DNA of 40,259 nt, from NCBI GenBank assembly GCA_024691145.1, contig JAILNW010000052.1, positions 1-40,259 of the forward strand, read 5' to 3'. A model generated the notes under the pieces. It was not told the DNA's origin and searched no databases. It saw only the letters and a program-made list of their open reading frames with translations. Numbering within the stretch: position 1 is the first letter of the stretch; every line of letters starts with the position of its first letter. Shown one piece after another: positions 32,556 through 40,259 of the stretch. Source of the stretch: Lachnospiraceae bacterium (GTDB lineage: Bacteria > Bacillota > Clostridia > Lachnospirales > Lachnospiraceae). The position numbers and the translations under genes are program-made.

Positions 32556-34691
32556 ATGTCAGCTTTAATGCTTAAAGAAAGAGCAATAAAAATAAATAAA
32601 GAATTAAAGACAAAGATATTAATAATAGCAATTAGACAAGGTCTTATTATGACTATACCTATAACTTTTATAGGGGCAATTGCACTTGTTCTTTTATATT
32701 TTCCTGATAATGTTTATCAGAGATTTATAAAGAATGCCTTAGATGGCAGGTTTTATAATGCCTTGTCGCTTATTAATGTGTGTACTCTTGGCTCAATATC
32801 ACTTATTGTGTCTGTAACTATACCACATTGCTATTCTAAGATGCTAAAGAATAAACTTTTAGCTGTAACCATGCCAACTGCCGGTTTTTTAGGTTATATG
32901 ATTACCATGGGATTTAACTATGAGAATTTTTCGGTAAATTATTTTGGCGGAAGCGGAATGTTTACATCAATTCTTACATCAATAGTAGTATGCAGGGTGT
33001 ATGGTGAGTTTGACAAAAAGACAAAGTTTTATAATAAATTAAATAATTATGCAATGGAATCTACATTAATAGGTGCCATGTCAGGATTTTTCCCTCTTGC
33101 TACATCTATGACCTTATTGTGTGTAATAAGAGCAATTCTTGTATGGGTATTTAAGGTACAGAGCCTGCAGGAACTATTTTCTTTATGTGCTACAGCTTTA
33201 TTTCATGGTATGGGGAATAACCTTGGAAGTGCAATACTTTTTGAATTTGCAGTACAGATACTCTGGCTCTTTGGAATACATGGTAATAATGTTTTTGATG
33301 ATGTTTCAAGCAAACTTTTTGAAAAATCAATTTCAGCTAATCAGGTTGCTATAGCACAGGGACATGTGCCAAAGGAGATTATCAGTAAAACATTTTTAGA
33401 TGTTTTTGTAAATATTGGTGGTTCAGGAACGATACTTTGCCTTATATTTGCATCATTAATATTTGTAAAAAACAAAAAGAGTAAAAGTATATCAAGAATA
33501 GGTTTTATACCTTCTTTGTTTAACATAAGTGAAATAATTACATTTGGATTTCCTGTTGTGCTTAATGGAATAATGTTTATACCATTTGTTATAGTTCCGA
33601 TTATAAGCCTTATAATTGCTTATATAGCAATGTATACAGGTTTTGTTCCTGTGTGTACACAGCAGGTTGAGTGGACAATGCCTATATTTATTAGTGCTTA
33701 TGAGGCAACAGGGTCTGTAAGGGCGATATTTTTACAGATAATAATAATAGTTGTGGGAATATTTGTGTACAGACCATTTGTTCTTTTCTGTGAAAAAGAA
33801 GATGAGGAGAATCTTAAGGTACAGATTAAACAATTAACAGAAAGCATGAAGGAAGCTGAAAAGAACAGAATTGCGCCTGAGTTTATTCAATGTAATGACA
33901 GCAGAAGCATACTTGCAAGAATGTTAATTGAGAATATGAAAGAAGGACTTGATAATGGAGAGTTTAAGATAGCATATCAGCCTCAGGTAAACAGCAATAA
34001 TGAGTGTATAGGTGCTGAGGCTCTTATGAGGTGGAAACATCCTATAGGAGACTATATATATCCTGTTCTAATTATTGAACTTGCAAAAGAAGGAGAGATA
34101 TTAGATAAAATTGAGGATTATCTAATTGATACTGTGTGCAAGGATTTAAAGAAAATGCATGAACAGTATGATGAAAGACTTAAAATCTCAATTAATGTTA
34201 CAGCAGAGTCATTTAAATACTATGATGTAGAGAAAAAGATAGATGAAAAGGTGGAGCTTTACGGAATTGACAGAAGCACACTTTATATTGAAATTACAGA
34301 ACAGCAGGCAGTAACAGCAGGAGATATGGTTGAAAAGGGACTTATGAACCTTAAGAATAAAGGACATAAAATGCTTATAGATGATTTTGGCATGGGCCAT
34401 ACATCTGTAATTTATCTTCAGAATGACACATTTGATTATGTAAAATTTGATGGAGAATTGATTAACAATATGATAAACAATGAAAGAAATTGTGAGATAA
34501 TTCGGTCAATTATTGAACTTAGCAATAAAATCAAGTTTAATACAATTGCTGAATATGTAGAGAACAAAGAGCAGAGAGACAAACTTGACAAAATGGGATG
34601 TAATATTTACCAGGGATATTTTTACAGTATGCCTTTGTTCTATGATGAATTTGTTGAATTTATAGAAAAATATCCGATAAAAAAGAAATAA
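32556..34691 (+). CDS. PTS EIIC-like membrane domain fused to EAL phosphodiesterase
   Basis: This 711-residue protein has an N-terminal module (about 15-410) with roughly eight to ten membrane segments that looks like the lactose/cellobiose-type PTS EIIC permease domain: WLFGIHGNNVF, VNIGGSGTILCLI and SLFNISEIITFGFPVVLN match its sugar-site segments. After a coiled linker, residues about 465-705 form an EAL domain, which degrades c-di-GMP. It keeps EAL (E488, in GAEALMRW), NVTAESF, EITE, DDFG (D609/D610), VKFD, EYVE and QGY. No EIIA or EIIB domains are present, so the membrane part is more likely a sugar sensor than a transporter. GGAGGC precedes the ATG. It is a stand-alone gene. Confidence 0.85.
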   Translation: MSALMLKERAIKINKELKTKILIIAIRQGLIMTIPITFIGAIALVLLYFPDNVYQRFIKNALDGRFYNALSLINVCTLGSISLIVSVTIPHCYSKMLKNKLLAVTMPTAGFLGYMITMGFNYENFSVNYFGGSGMFTSILTSIVVCRVYGEFDKKTKFYNKLNNYAMESTLIGAMSGFFPLATSMTLLCVIRAILVWVFKVQSLQELFSLCATALFHGMGNNLGSAILFEFAVQILWLFGIHGNNVFDDVSSKLFEKSISANQVAIAQGHVPKEIISKTFLDVFVNIGGSGTILCLIFASLIFVKNKKSKSISRIGFIPSLFNISEIITFGFPVVLNGIMFIPFVIVPIISLIIAYIAMYTGFVPVCTQQVEWTMPIFISAYEATGSVRAIFLQIIIIVVGIFVYRPFVLFCEKEDEENLKVQIKQLTESMKEAEKNRIAPEFIQCNDSRSILARMLIENMKEGLDNGEFKIAYQPQVNSNNECIGAEALMRWKHPIGDYIYPVLIIELAKEGEILDKIEDYLIDTVCKDLKKMHEQYDERLKISINVTAESFKYYDVEKKIDEKVELYGIDRSTLYIEITEQQAVTAGDMVEKGLMNLKNKGHKMLIDDFGMGHTSVIYLQNDTFDYVKFDGELINNMINNERNCEIIRSIIELSNKIKFNTIAEYVENKEQRDKLDKMGCNIYQGYFYSMPLFYDEFVEFIEKYPIKKK

Positions 34692-34720
34692 TTGTAAAAA
34701 ATTGGATATTTTGCTATACT
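34692..34720 (+). promoter_or_regulatory. Promoter of the PAS-GGDEF-EAL gene
   Basis: TTGTAA at 34692-34697, a 17-bp spacer and TATACT at 34715-34720 with an extended TG element. It begins at the base after the preceding stop codon. Confidence 0.78.
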
Positions 34721-34755
34721 AGTTATATAATAATCTAGGATAAGGAGAAATGCTG

Positions 34756-37700
34756 ATGGGTGAAGATATGAACAACAAAGAAAAAAACGATGCTGTTAAT
34801 AATCTATTATTATCGATGCCCGGTGGTGTAATCAGATTTGAAGTATCTGATGATAGTAAAATAACTTTAATTTCAGATAAGGTACTTGAGATATTAGGCT
34901 GCAATAAAGAAGATATAGAGATGCATTATAAGAATAATGTGTCTAATATGGTGCACCCTGAAGACAAGAACATTGTAAAACAGAATATTACTGCAGCATT
35001 TAATTCTTCAAAGTCTTGTGATATAAAATTCAGAATTATTGATATTAATGGTGTTGCGAAGTGGGTAACTGCTGCTACATATATTAGTGAAATGACGTCT
35101 AATATAATAAAGGGATATGCTATAATTAATGATATTACAGAATATATGAAGGCTGAAGAAATACTGGAACAGCAAAAGGTACAGCTTGAAAAGGAAAAAG
35201 AGAATTATAAGCGTATTCTAAATGAAAATTCGGATCTTTATTTTGAATTAAATGTTAATGAAGATACTATGATGATTTATAATATTAACAGGTCCTTTGA
35301 TGAGGTAAACAGCAGTATAACAGAGTTTAGAAGCAGACTTGTTAAATCAAAAAAGATTCATGAGGATGATAAAGATAAAATATTAAAGTTAATTAATCTT
35401 GAAAGCAGTGCAGAACTGGAATTCAGATATATAAGTGTAGATGGAAGCGTTATATGGTGTGCTTTAAAGGTCGTTGCTTCAAATAATCATATTACAAATG
35501 AAAAGATAATAATGGGCTGGATTAATAATATTGATGTTGAAAAGAGAGAAATGTTCTATCAGCTTGAGAAGAATAATCTTGATCCCCTTACAAAATTATA
35601 TAACCAGGCATATGTTGAGCAGAATATTGATGAATATCTTACAACTGAAGGAAAAGATGGCTGCCATATTATGCTTATTGTTGATATTGATAATTTTACA
35701 CTTATAGATGAAAAATTAGGAAGCATATTTGGCGATGCGGTACTTCTTAATATTTCTGAAAGCCTTACAAAGGTATTCAGTGATAAGGATATTATTGCCC
35801 GTGTTGGGGGAGATGAGTTTGTTGTATTTATTAAGAATATTGATGATATAGGAAGTATTATAGAGAAGGTTGAGGAAGTAAGAGCATCTTTATATAAGAC
35901 TTATGCTGGAGAAAACCTTGAAAAGCCTATATCATGCAGTATAGGTATAGCATCATATCCTAATAATGGATATGACTATAAGTCCTTGTTTAAAGCCACA
36001 GATTCTGCTCTTTATTACGCAAAGATAACAGGAAGAGACCGTTATCAGTTCTTTGATACTATGGATATGGAAAAGATTCAGAGTGGAGCAAAGGAGTTAT
36101 TTAATAATTACAATTTTGATAGTATTAAACGTTCAGGTTTTAGCTCATTTAACAGGGAAATTACAAGCTTCGCTTTTGATATTATGATGAAGACCAAGGA
36201 CGTTAACAGTGCAATTAATATTATTCTTGAAAAAATAGGAAAGCAGTTTGATGCAACATATGTAAATATTGTTGAACTCATTGGCAAAAAAGCTGAGATG
36301 ACATATAGATGGAGTAAGCAAAGTGGCAATGCTGTTGGAAGAAAAATGTTATTTAAAGCAGAGGATGCTTTTATAACAAATTATAAGAAAAACTTTGACC
36401 AGCAGGGAATATTTGCCATTGATGATACAGGCAAACAGGAAAGTTCATTTGCACTTAAGTGGCTTTTTGACAAGGATAATGTTAAATCATTTCTTTCCTG
36501 TGAGGTAACGGATGATTCAAGTCTTGAAGGCTGTGTAAATATAGTTGACTGTGAGAAAACAAGAGAGTGGACAAAGAATGAGATAGATTCCCTTACAACA
36601 ATTACAAGGGTTATATCATCATATCTCCTTAAAATGCGTACAACACAGAAAATGGAGGAAAGGCTTAATGAGGTAAAGAACTTTGATTCTGTTACGGGGC
36701 TTCCAACATATTACAAGTTTAAAAATGATGCCAAGGAATATCTTGCAGATAATCAGAGAAAGAAGTTTGTTATTATTAATCTTGATATTTACAGATTCAA
36801 GTCTATTAATGATACATATGGATATAAGGTTGGAGATGGAATTCTAAGAGATCTTGGACAACAGATGATTGCAGAGGGAAGCAAGATTCTTATTGCCTGC
36901 AGAGTTGCTTCAGATAACTTTATGGCATTACTTGAATATAAGAATGAACAGGAAATTATAGATTATGTAAAAAACAGTTCTTTAGAGTTTGAAAAAATGG
37001 AACAGCAGAAGAATCCTAATTATAAAATTAAAATATGTGCTGGTGCATGTGTTGTGGACTCAAATCTCGGTGATGTAATGATTCCTATTGACAATGCCAA
37101 TATTGCAAGAAAACATGCCAAGGAGAATCTTATTGAAACATGTTATTTCTTTAATGATGAAATGAAGAGAAAGCTTCAGATTGAATTTGAAATAACAAAT
37201 ACAATGGAAAAAGCATTGGCTTATCATGAGTTTAAGGTATATCTTCAGCCTAAAGTAAGTCTTTCAGATGGAAAACTTGCAGGTGCGGAGGCACTTGTAA
37301 GATGGGTAAGACCGGATAAGTCCATAATGCCCCCGGATAAGTTTATTCCTTTGTTTGAAAAGAATGGGTTTGTTGTAAATCTAGACTTCTTTGTATATGA
37401 ACAGGTTTGTATTATGATTCGTGAATGGATGGAGAAGGACTGGAATGTTGTGCCTATATCGGTAAATGTTTCAAGAGTACATCTTTATGATAGTCATTTT
37501 GTTGATGATTTCTGCAGGCTTATAGACAGATATCAGATACCTAATGAGTTGGTTGAACTGGAATTAACGGAAAGTATATTCCTTGATAATACTGAGGTTG
37601 CCATTAACACAATGCACAGGTTCAGAAACATGGGATTTAAGGTTTCCATAGATGATTTTGGTGCAGGATATTCTTCACTTAATCTTCTTAAGGAAATGAC

Positions 37701-37962
37701 CAGTGATGTTCTTAAGATTGATAAGGGATTTTTTGGCAATGCAGAACTTCAGAGGGAGGAACAGATTATTCTTTCCAGCATTGTAAATATGGCGAAGCAG
37801 CTTAATATGAAAGTATTATCTGAGGGTGTTGAAACTAATTCGCAATCAGAGTTCTTAAAAAATATAGAGTGTGACCTGGCGCAGGGATATCTATTTGCCA
37901 AGCCTATGCCTAAAGAGGATTTTGAAAATCTGATGGAAAATAACATGCAGTTTAAAGTCTAA
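34756..37962 (+). CDS. Multidomain c-di-GMP protein: PAS-PAS-GGDEF-GAF-GGDEF(degenerate)-EAL
   Basis: This 1068-residue protein shows two PAS-like sensor domains (about 12-130 and 155-275), an intact GGDEF cyclase domain (about 285-445, G351-G352-D353-E354-F355), a GAF-like domain (about 475-620), a second GGDEF fold whose motif is A718-S719-D720-N721-F722 and is therefore probably inactive, and a C-terminal EAL domain (about 815-1065; E845 in GAEALVRW, D966/D967 in IDDFG, EGVE, QGY). It may both make and break c-di-GMP, with the degenerate domain as a GTP sensor. No membrane segments are seen. ATG 34756 has AAGGAG at proper spacing; the ATG at 34750 is too close. LysR and lipoprotein genes follow. 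Confidence 0.87.
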   Translation: MGEDMNNKEKNDAVNNLLLSMPGGVIRFEVSDDSKITLISDKVLEILGCNKEDIEMHYKNNVSNMVHPEDKNIVKQNITAAFNSSKSCDIKFRIIDINGVAKWVTAATYISEMTSNIIKGYAIINDITEYMKAEEILEQQKVQLEKEKENYKRILNENSDLYFELNVNEDTMMIYNINRSFDEVNSSITEFRSRLVKSKKIHEDDKDKILKLINLESSAELEFRYISVDGSVIWCALKVVASNNHITNEKIIMGWINNIDVEKREMFYQLEKNNLDPLTKLYNQAYVEQNIDEYLTTEGKDGCHIMLIVDIDNFTLIDEKLGSIFGDAVLLNISESLTKVFSDKDIIARVGGDEFVVFIKNIDDIGSIIEKVEEVRASLYKTYAGENLEKPISCSIGIASYPNNGYDYKSLFKATDSALYYAKITGRDRYQFFDTMDMEKIQSGAKELFNNYNFDSIKRSGFSSFNREITSFAFDIMMKTKDVNSAINIILEKIGKQFDATYVNIVELIGKKAEMTYRWSKQSGNAVGRKMLFKAEDAFITNYKKNFDQQGIFAIDDTGKQESSFALKWLFDKDNVKSFLSCEVTDDSSLEGCVNIVDCEKTREWTKNEIDSLTTITRVISSYLLKMRTTQKMEERLNEVKNFDSVTGLPTYYKFKNDAKEYLADNQRKKFVIINLDIYRFKSINDTYGYKVGDGILRDLGQQMIAEGSKILIACRVASDNFMALLEYKNEQEIIDYVKNSSLEFEKMEQQKNPNYKIKICAGACVVDSNLGDVMIPIDNANIARKHAKENLIETCYFFNDEMKRKLQIEFEITNTMEKALAYHEFKVYLQPKVSLSDGKLAGAEALVRWVRPDKSIMPPDKFIPLFEKNGFVVNLDFFVYEQVCIMIREWMEKDWNVVPISVNVSRVHLYDSHFVDDFCRLIDRYQIPNELVELELTESIFLDNTEVAINTMHRFRNMGFKVSIDDFGAGYSSLNLLKEMTSDVLKIDKGFFGNAELQREEQIILSSIVNMAKQLNMKVLSEGVETNSQSEFLKNIECDLAQGYLFAKPMPKEDFENLMENNMQFKV

Positions 37963-37981
37963 AGTAACAGGAGTGTTTGGA

Positions 37982-38860
37982 ATGGATGTTAATTACGAGT
38001 TATACAAGGTATTTTACTATGTAGGAAAAACACTTAGTTTTTCAGAAGCATCAAAGGAACTGTATATATCACAATCAGCAGTAAGCCAGGCTATTAAGAC
38101 TTTAGAAAAGAAGCTTGGTCAGACGCTATTTATTAGAAGTACAAAAAGGGTAACCCTGACGAAAGAAGGGGAAATACTGTATAAACATATAGAGTCTGCG
38201 GTTAATCTTATTGAAAGAGGAGAAAACCAGATTTTTGAAAGCAAGAATCTTAATGGCGGACAGTTAAGAATAGGTGCAAGTGATACTATTTGCAGGTATT
38301 TTCTTGTGCCATATCTTAATGAATTTCATAAGAAATATCCTAAAATCCATATAAAAGTAACCAATGGAACTTCTCTAAAATGTGTGGATTATCTTGATAG
38401 CAATCAGGTGGATTTGATTATTATTAATTCCCCTAATACCAAGCTTAGTGCAGTAAGCCACACTGAGGATATTAAGGAATTTAAAGACGTATTTATCTGT
38501 AATAAAGAATCTTTTGATTTAAGCAATAAGGTATTGACATTAGAGCAGTTGTTAGATTATCCTATACTTATGCTGGATAAAAATTCTACAACAAGCGAGT
38601 TTTTACATACATTGTTTTTACAGCATTCTCTGGATCTTGTTCCGGACGTTGAACTTAGCAGCAATGATTTGCTTATAGACCTTGCAAAGATAGGTCTTGG
38701 TATAGCATTTGTACCGGATTATTGTGTTAATGAAAGTGAAGAGAATGTTATTATTATAAAGACAAATGAAACTCTTCCTTCAAGGAAACTTGTTGCAGCA
38801 TATAACAGTCAGGCACCTTTAACAGAGGCTGCAAGGTATTTTATAGATTTATTAAAATAG
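37982..38860 (+). CDS. LysR family transcriptional regulator
   Basis: This 292-residue regulator has an N-terminal winged helix-turn-helix (residues about 2-62: LYKVFYYVGKTLSFSEASKELYISQSAVSQAIKTLE) and a periplasmic-binding-like effector domain (about 88-292). The start is ATG 37982, eight bases after AGGAG; the GTG at 37973 overlaps that site. It lies 19 bases after the GGDEF-EAL gene and 22 bases before a lipoprotein gene, all in the same direction. LysR regulators often control a divergent neighbour, but none exists here, so the target is unknown. The effector domain is of normal size. Confidence 0.93.
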   Translation: MDVNYELYKVFYYVGKTLSFSEASKELYISQSAVSQAIKTLEKKLGQTLFIRSTKRVTLTKEGEILYKHIESAVNLIERGENQIFESKNLNGGQLRIGASDTICRYFLVPYLNEFHKKYPKIHIKVTNGTSLKCVDYLDSNQVDLIIINSPNTKLSAVSHTEDIKEFKDVFICNKESFDLSNKVLTLEQLLDYPILMLDKNSTTSEFLHTLFLQHSLDLVPDVELSSNDLLIDLAKIGLGIAFVPDYCVNESEENVIIIKTNETLPSRKLVAAYNSQAPLTEAARYFIDLLK

Positions 38861-38882
38861 TAATCGGAATGGTGGTTTAATT

Positions 38883-39596
38883 ATGAAAAATAAGGGATTA
38901 TTGTTGTATTTATTATTAATATCCATACTCCTTTCAGGATGTGGAAAAAAGGATCTGTCAAAGCAGGTTGTTGTTACAATTAATGATGAGAAAGTCTATA
39001 TGGACGAAGTTATATGGGAACTTTTTCTTTATGAGTATGACCTTTATGAGGACTCTAAGGATTACGAGAAAGAGAATGGAAAGTCCTACTGGCAGATTGA
39101 TATAGGTGACGGAGTAACTGTAGAGGACGCACTTAAGGAAGAAGTTATTAATGATATTATATTTACCCATATTTTAAGCGGCCAGGCCAAGAAGACAGGC
39201 TCATTTGTAATTGAGGATAATGGTGGCTATGATGAAGTCATTGATAAGGATATGGCGTTAATTAATGATAAATTAGAGGATTATGGCATGACCAGAGAAG
39301 GCTGCCGTAAGTTAATCGAAACTCAGGGACTTTTTAATTATTATCTTGATGAAATTCTTAAAAAGTATGAAGTTGATGAGGACAAAATAAGAGAAGAGAA
39401 CCCTTATGATGAGGAAACATACGAAACAAAGAAGAATTATAACGATTATATTGATTCTCTTATTAAAGATGCAAAGATGCAGAAACTTACGGATGATTAT
39501 AATAACACTTTGCTTGGTATGTACGATGTCCAGATTAATGATAAGGTCTGGGACGCATATAAAGTTGGAGAGTTAACTAAGATGCTTGATAAATAA
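38883..39596 (+). CDS. Lipoprotein with PrsA/SurA-like N-terminal pattern
   Basis: This 237-residue exported lipoprotein has a signal peptide ending in LLSGC, with the lipidated cysteine at C20. The mature start VVVTINDEKVYMDEVIWEL resembles the N-terminal chaperone segment of PrsA/SurA-type foldases (usually V-A-x-V-N-G-x-x-I), but no parvulin peptidyl-prolyl isomerase domain is visible. The remainder is acidic and helical. ATG 38883 has GGAATGGTGG upstream. A related gene starts at 39803. Role in folding secreted proteins is inference, although it would fit a cell that exports several large enzymes. Confidence 0.72.
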   Translation: MKNKGLLLYLLLISILLSGCGKKDLSKQVVVTINDEKVYMDEVIWELFLYEYDLYEDSKDYEKENGKSYWQIDIGDGVTVEDALKEEVINDIIFTHILSGQAKKTGSFVIEDNGGYDEVIDKDMALINDKLEDYGMTREGCRKLIETQGLFNYYLDEILKKYEVDEDKIREENPYDEETYETKKNYNDYIDSLIKDAKMQKLTDDYNNTLLGMYDVQINDKVWDAYKVGELTKMLDK

Positions 39597-39605
39597 GATT
39601 TATAA

Positions 39606-39632
39606 AGACTGGCTTCGGCTGGTCTTTTTTTT
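39606..39632 (+). terminator. Terminator after the first lipoprotein gene
   Basis: AGACTGGC and GCTGGTCT form an 8-bp stem with two G-T pairs and a TTCG loop, followed by seven Ts. Confidence 0.88.
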
Positions 39633-39716
39633 CAGCTTTAGAAAAATATGCGTCGGATACAGATTGCCATTGTATATGGCTATGTTTATATAGACTCACA
39701 AAAACTATCTAAATAC

Positions 39717-39745
39717 TTGATTTTTTCACAAAATATAATTATAAT
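39717..39745 (+). promoter_or_regulatory. Promoter of the last lipoprotein gene
   Basis: TTGATT at 39717-39722, a 17-bp spacer and a perfect TATAAT at 39740-39745. The leader would be about 50 bases. Confidence 0.82.
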
Positions 39746-39802
39746 AGAAAGATGTAAGGATTATTTTAACCAAAACTTATTTTATTCAAGGAGGGCTTTT
39801 AA

Positions 39803-40259
39803 GTGAAGTCGAAGAAGATTATATCTATGGCACTTGCTGTAGCTATGTTTGCAGGAACACTTGCTATGACAGGATGTACTAACAAATATGTAAAAGAATC
39901 AAATTCAAAGAAAAGTTTAGCTGTAACTATTGGAGCAGAGAAGATATATATGGATAAACTTGTTCCTTTTATCTACCTTCAGGAATTTATTACAGATGTC
40001 AATAATGAACAGATGAAACAGATGTATGCACAGTATGGTATGGATCCAAGCCAGTATGATTCATGGACTACTGAGAATGACGGAAAGACAGGCGCTGAGA
40101 CTCTTAGAGATAATATTATGGAAAGTTACATAAGATTATATATTCTCAATAAAGAAGCAGCAGCTAATAAGAGTGAAAGTGCTACTATCCCAGAGGATAA
40201 AGAGAAGAAACTTAAAGAGAATGCAGAAAATCTTATAAAGGCTATGTCTGACAAGTGTA
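39803..40259 (+). CDS. Lipoprotein paralogue, 3' end outside window
   Basis: GTG 39803, seven bases after AAGGAGGG, opens a frame that runs to the window end (152 complete codons). The signal peptide KSKKIISMALAVAMFAGTLAMTGC has a lipobox cysteine at C25. The mature part SLAVTIGAEKIYMDKLVPFIYLQ aligns by eye with VVVTINDEKVYMDEVIWELFLYE of the lipoprotein at 38883, so the two are paralogues. The PrsA/SurA-like N-terminal pattern suggests an extracytoplasmic foldase or chaperone; whether a parvulin domain follows cannot be seen. It has its own promoter and a terminator upstream, so it is a separate unit. Confidence 0.8.
   Translation, partial: MKSKKIISMALAVAMFAGTLAMTGCTNKYVKESNSKKSLAVTIGAEKIYMDKLVPFIYLQEFITDVNNEQMKQMYAQYGMDPSQYDSWTTENDGKTGAETLRDNIMESYIRLYILNKEAAANKSESATIPEDKEKKLKENAENLIKAMSDKC

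Overview
This AT-rich window most likely comes from a Gram-positive anaerobe of the Clostridia, probably Lachnospiraceae. The evidence is strong GGAGG ribosome-binding sites, sigma-A-type promoters with 17-bp spacers, many AGA and ATA codons, secreted starch-degrading enzymes with family 26 starch-binding modules, an SPKTG-type wall-sorting tail, a YjfB motility-type small protein and several c-di-GMP proteins. No rRNA, tRNA or CRISPR array was found. Genus-level assignment is inference.

Layout. Positions 1-3076 hold a cut-off CotH-type kinase gene, a VTC-domain gene and a DUF4956 membrane protein gene, a trio often found together. Positions 3125-10238 look like one transcription unit: a PLP aminotransferase, hisC, and a metal ABC importer condensed into two fusion proteins (an ECF-type S-component fused to a ZnuC-like ATPase, and a ZnuB-like permease fused to a ZnuA-like binding protein), then prfC. 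Positions 10264-13842 carry the four dTDP-L-rhamnose genes rfbA, rfbB, rfbC and rfbD, followed by a small YjfB-type gene.

Positions 14208-22234 form a starch island: three tandem paralogous secreted GH13 alpha-amylases, each with its own promoter and terminator and with two, three and two CBM26-like modules. A fourth starch-related gene at 28191 encodes a non-catalytic, apparently wall-anchored protein with three starch-binding-like modules. Together they suggest extracellular starch cleavage plus surface capture. Between them lie a minus-strand zinc-ribbon, tail-anchored protein, a GC-richer structured stretch that looks like a non-autonomous IS200/IS605-type element, a CAP-domain secreted protein, HU, a D-2-hydroxyacid dehydrogenase and a GT39-like membrane glycosyltransferase.

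Positions 30372-32491 carry a small membrane protein, a DUF1002 secreted protein (preceded by an 11-codon overlapping upstream ORF) and a stand-alone piece resembling the FakA/YloV C-terminal region. Positions 32556-37962 encode two c-di-GMP proteins: a PTS EIIC-like/EAL fusion and a PAS-PAS-GGDEF-GAF-GGDEF(degenerate)-EAL protein. A LysR regulator and two related lipoproteins with a PrsA/SurA-like N-terminal pattern follow, the second cut by the window end.

The best candidates for something undescribed are the structured element at 22950-23280, the two-polypeptide metal transporter with an ECF S-domain, the EIIC-EAL receptor, the long 5' leader structure at 28046-28172, and the shared ACGAAAAT motif upstream of amylase promoters.
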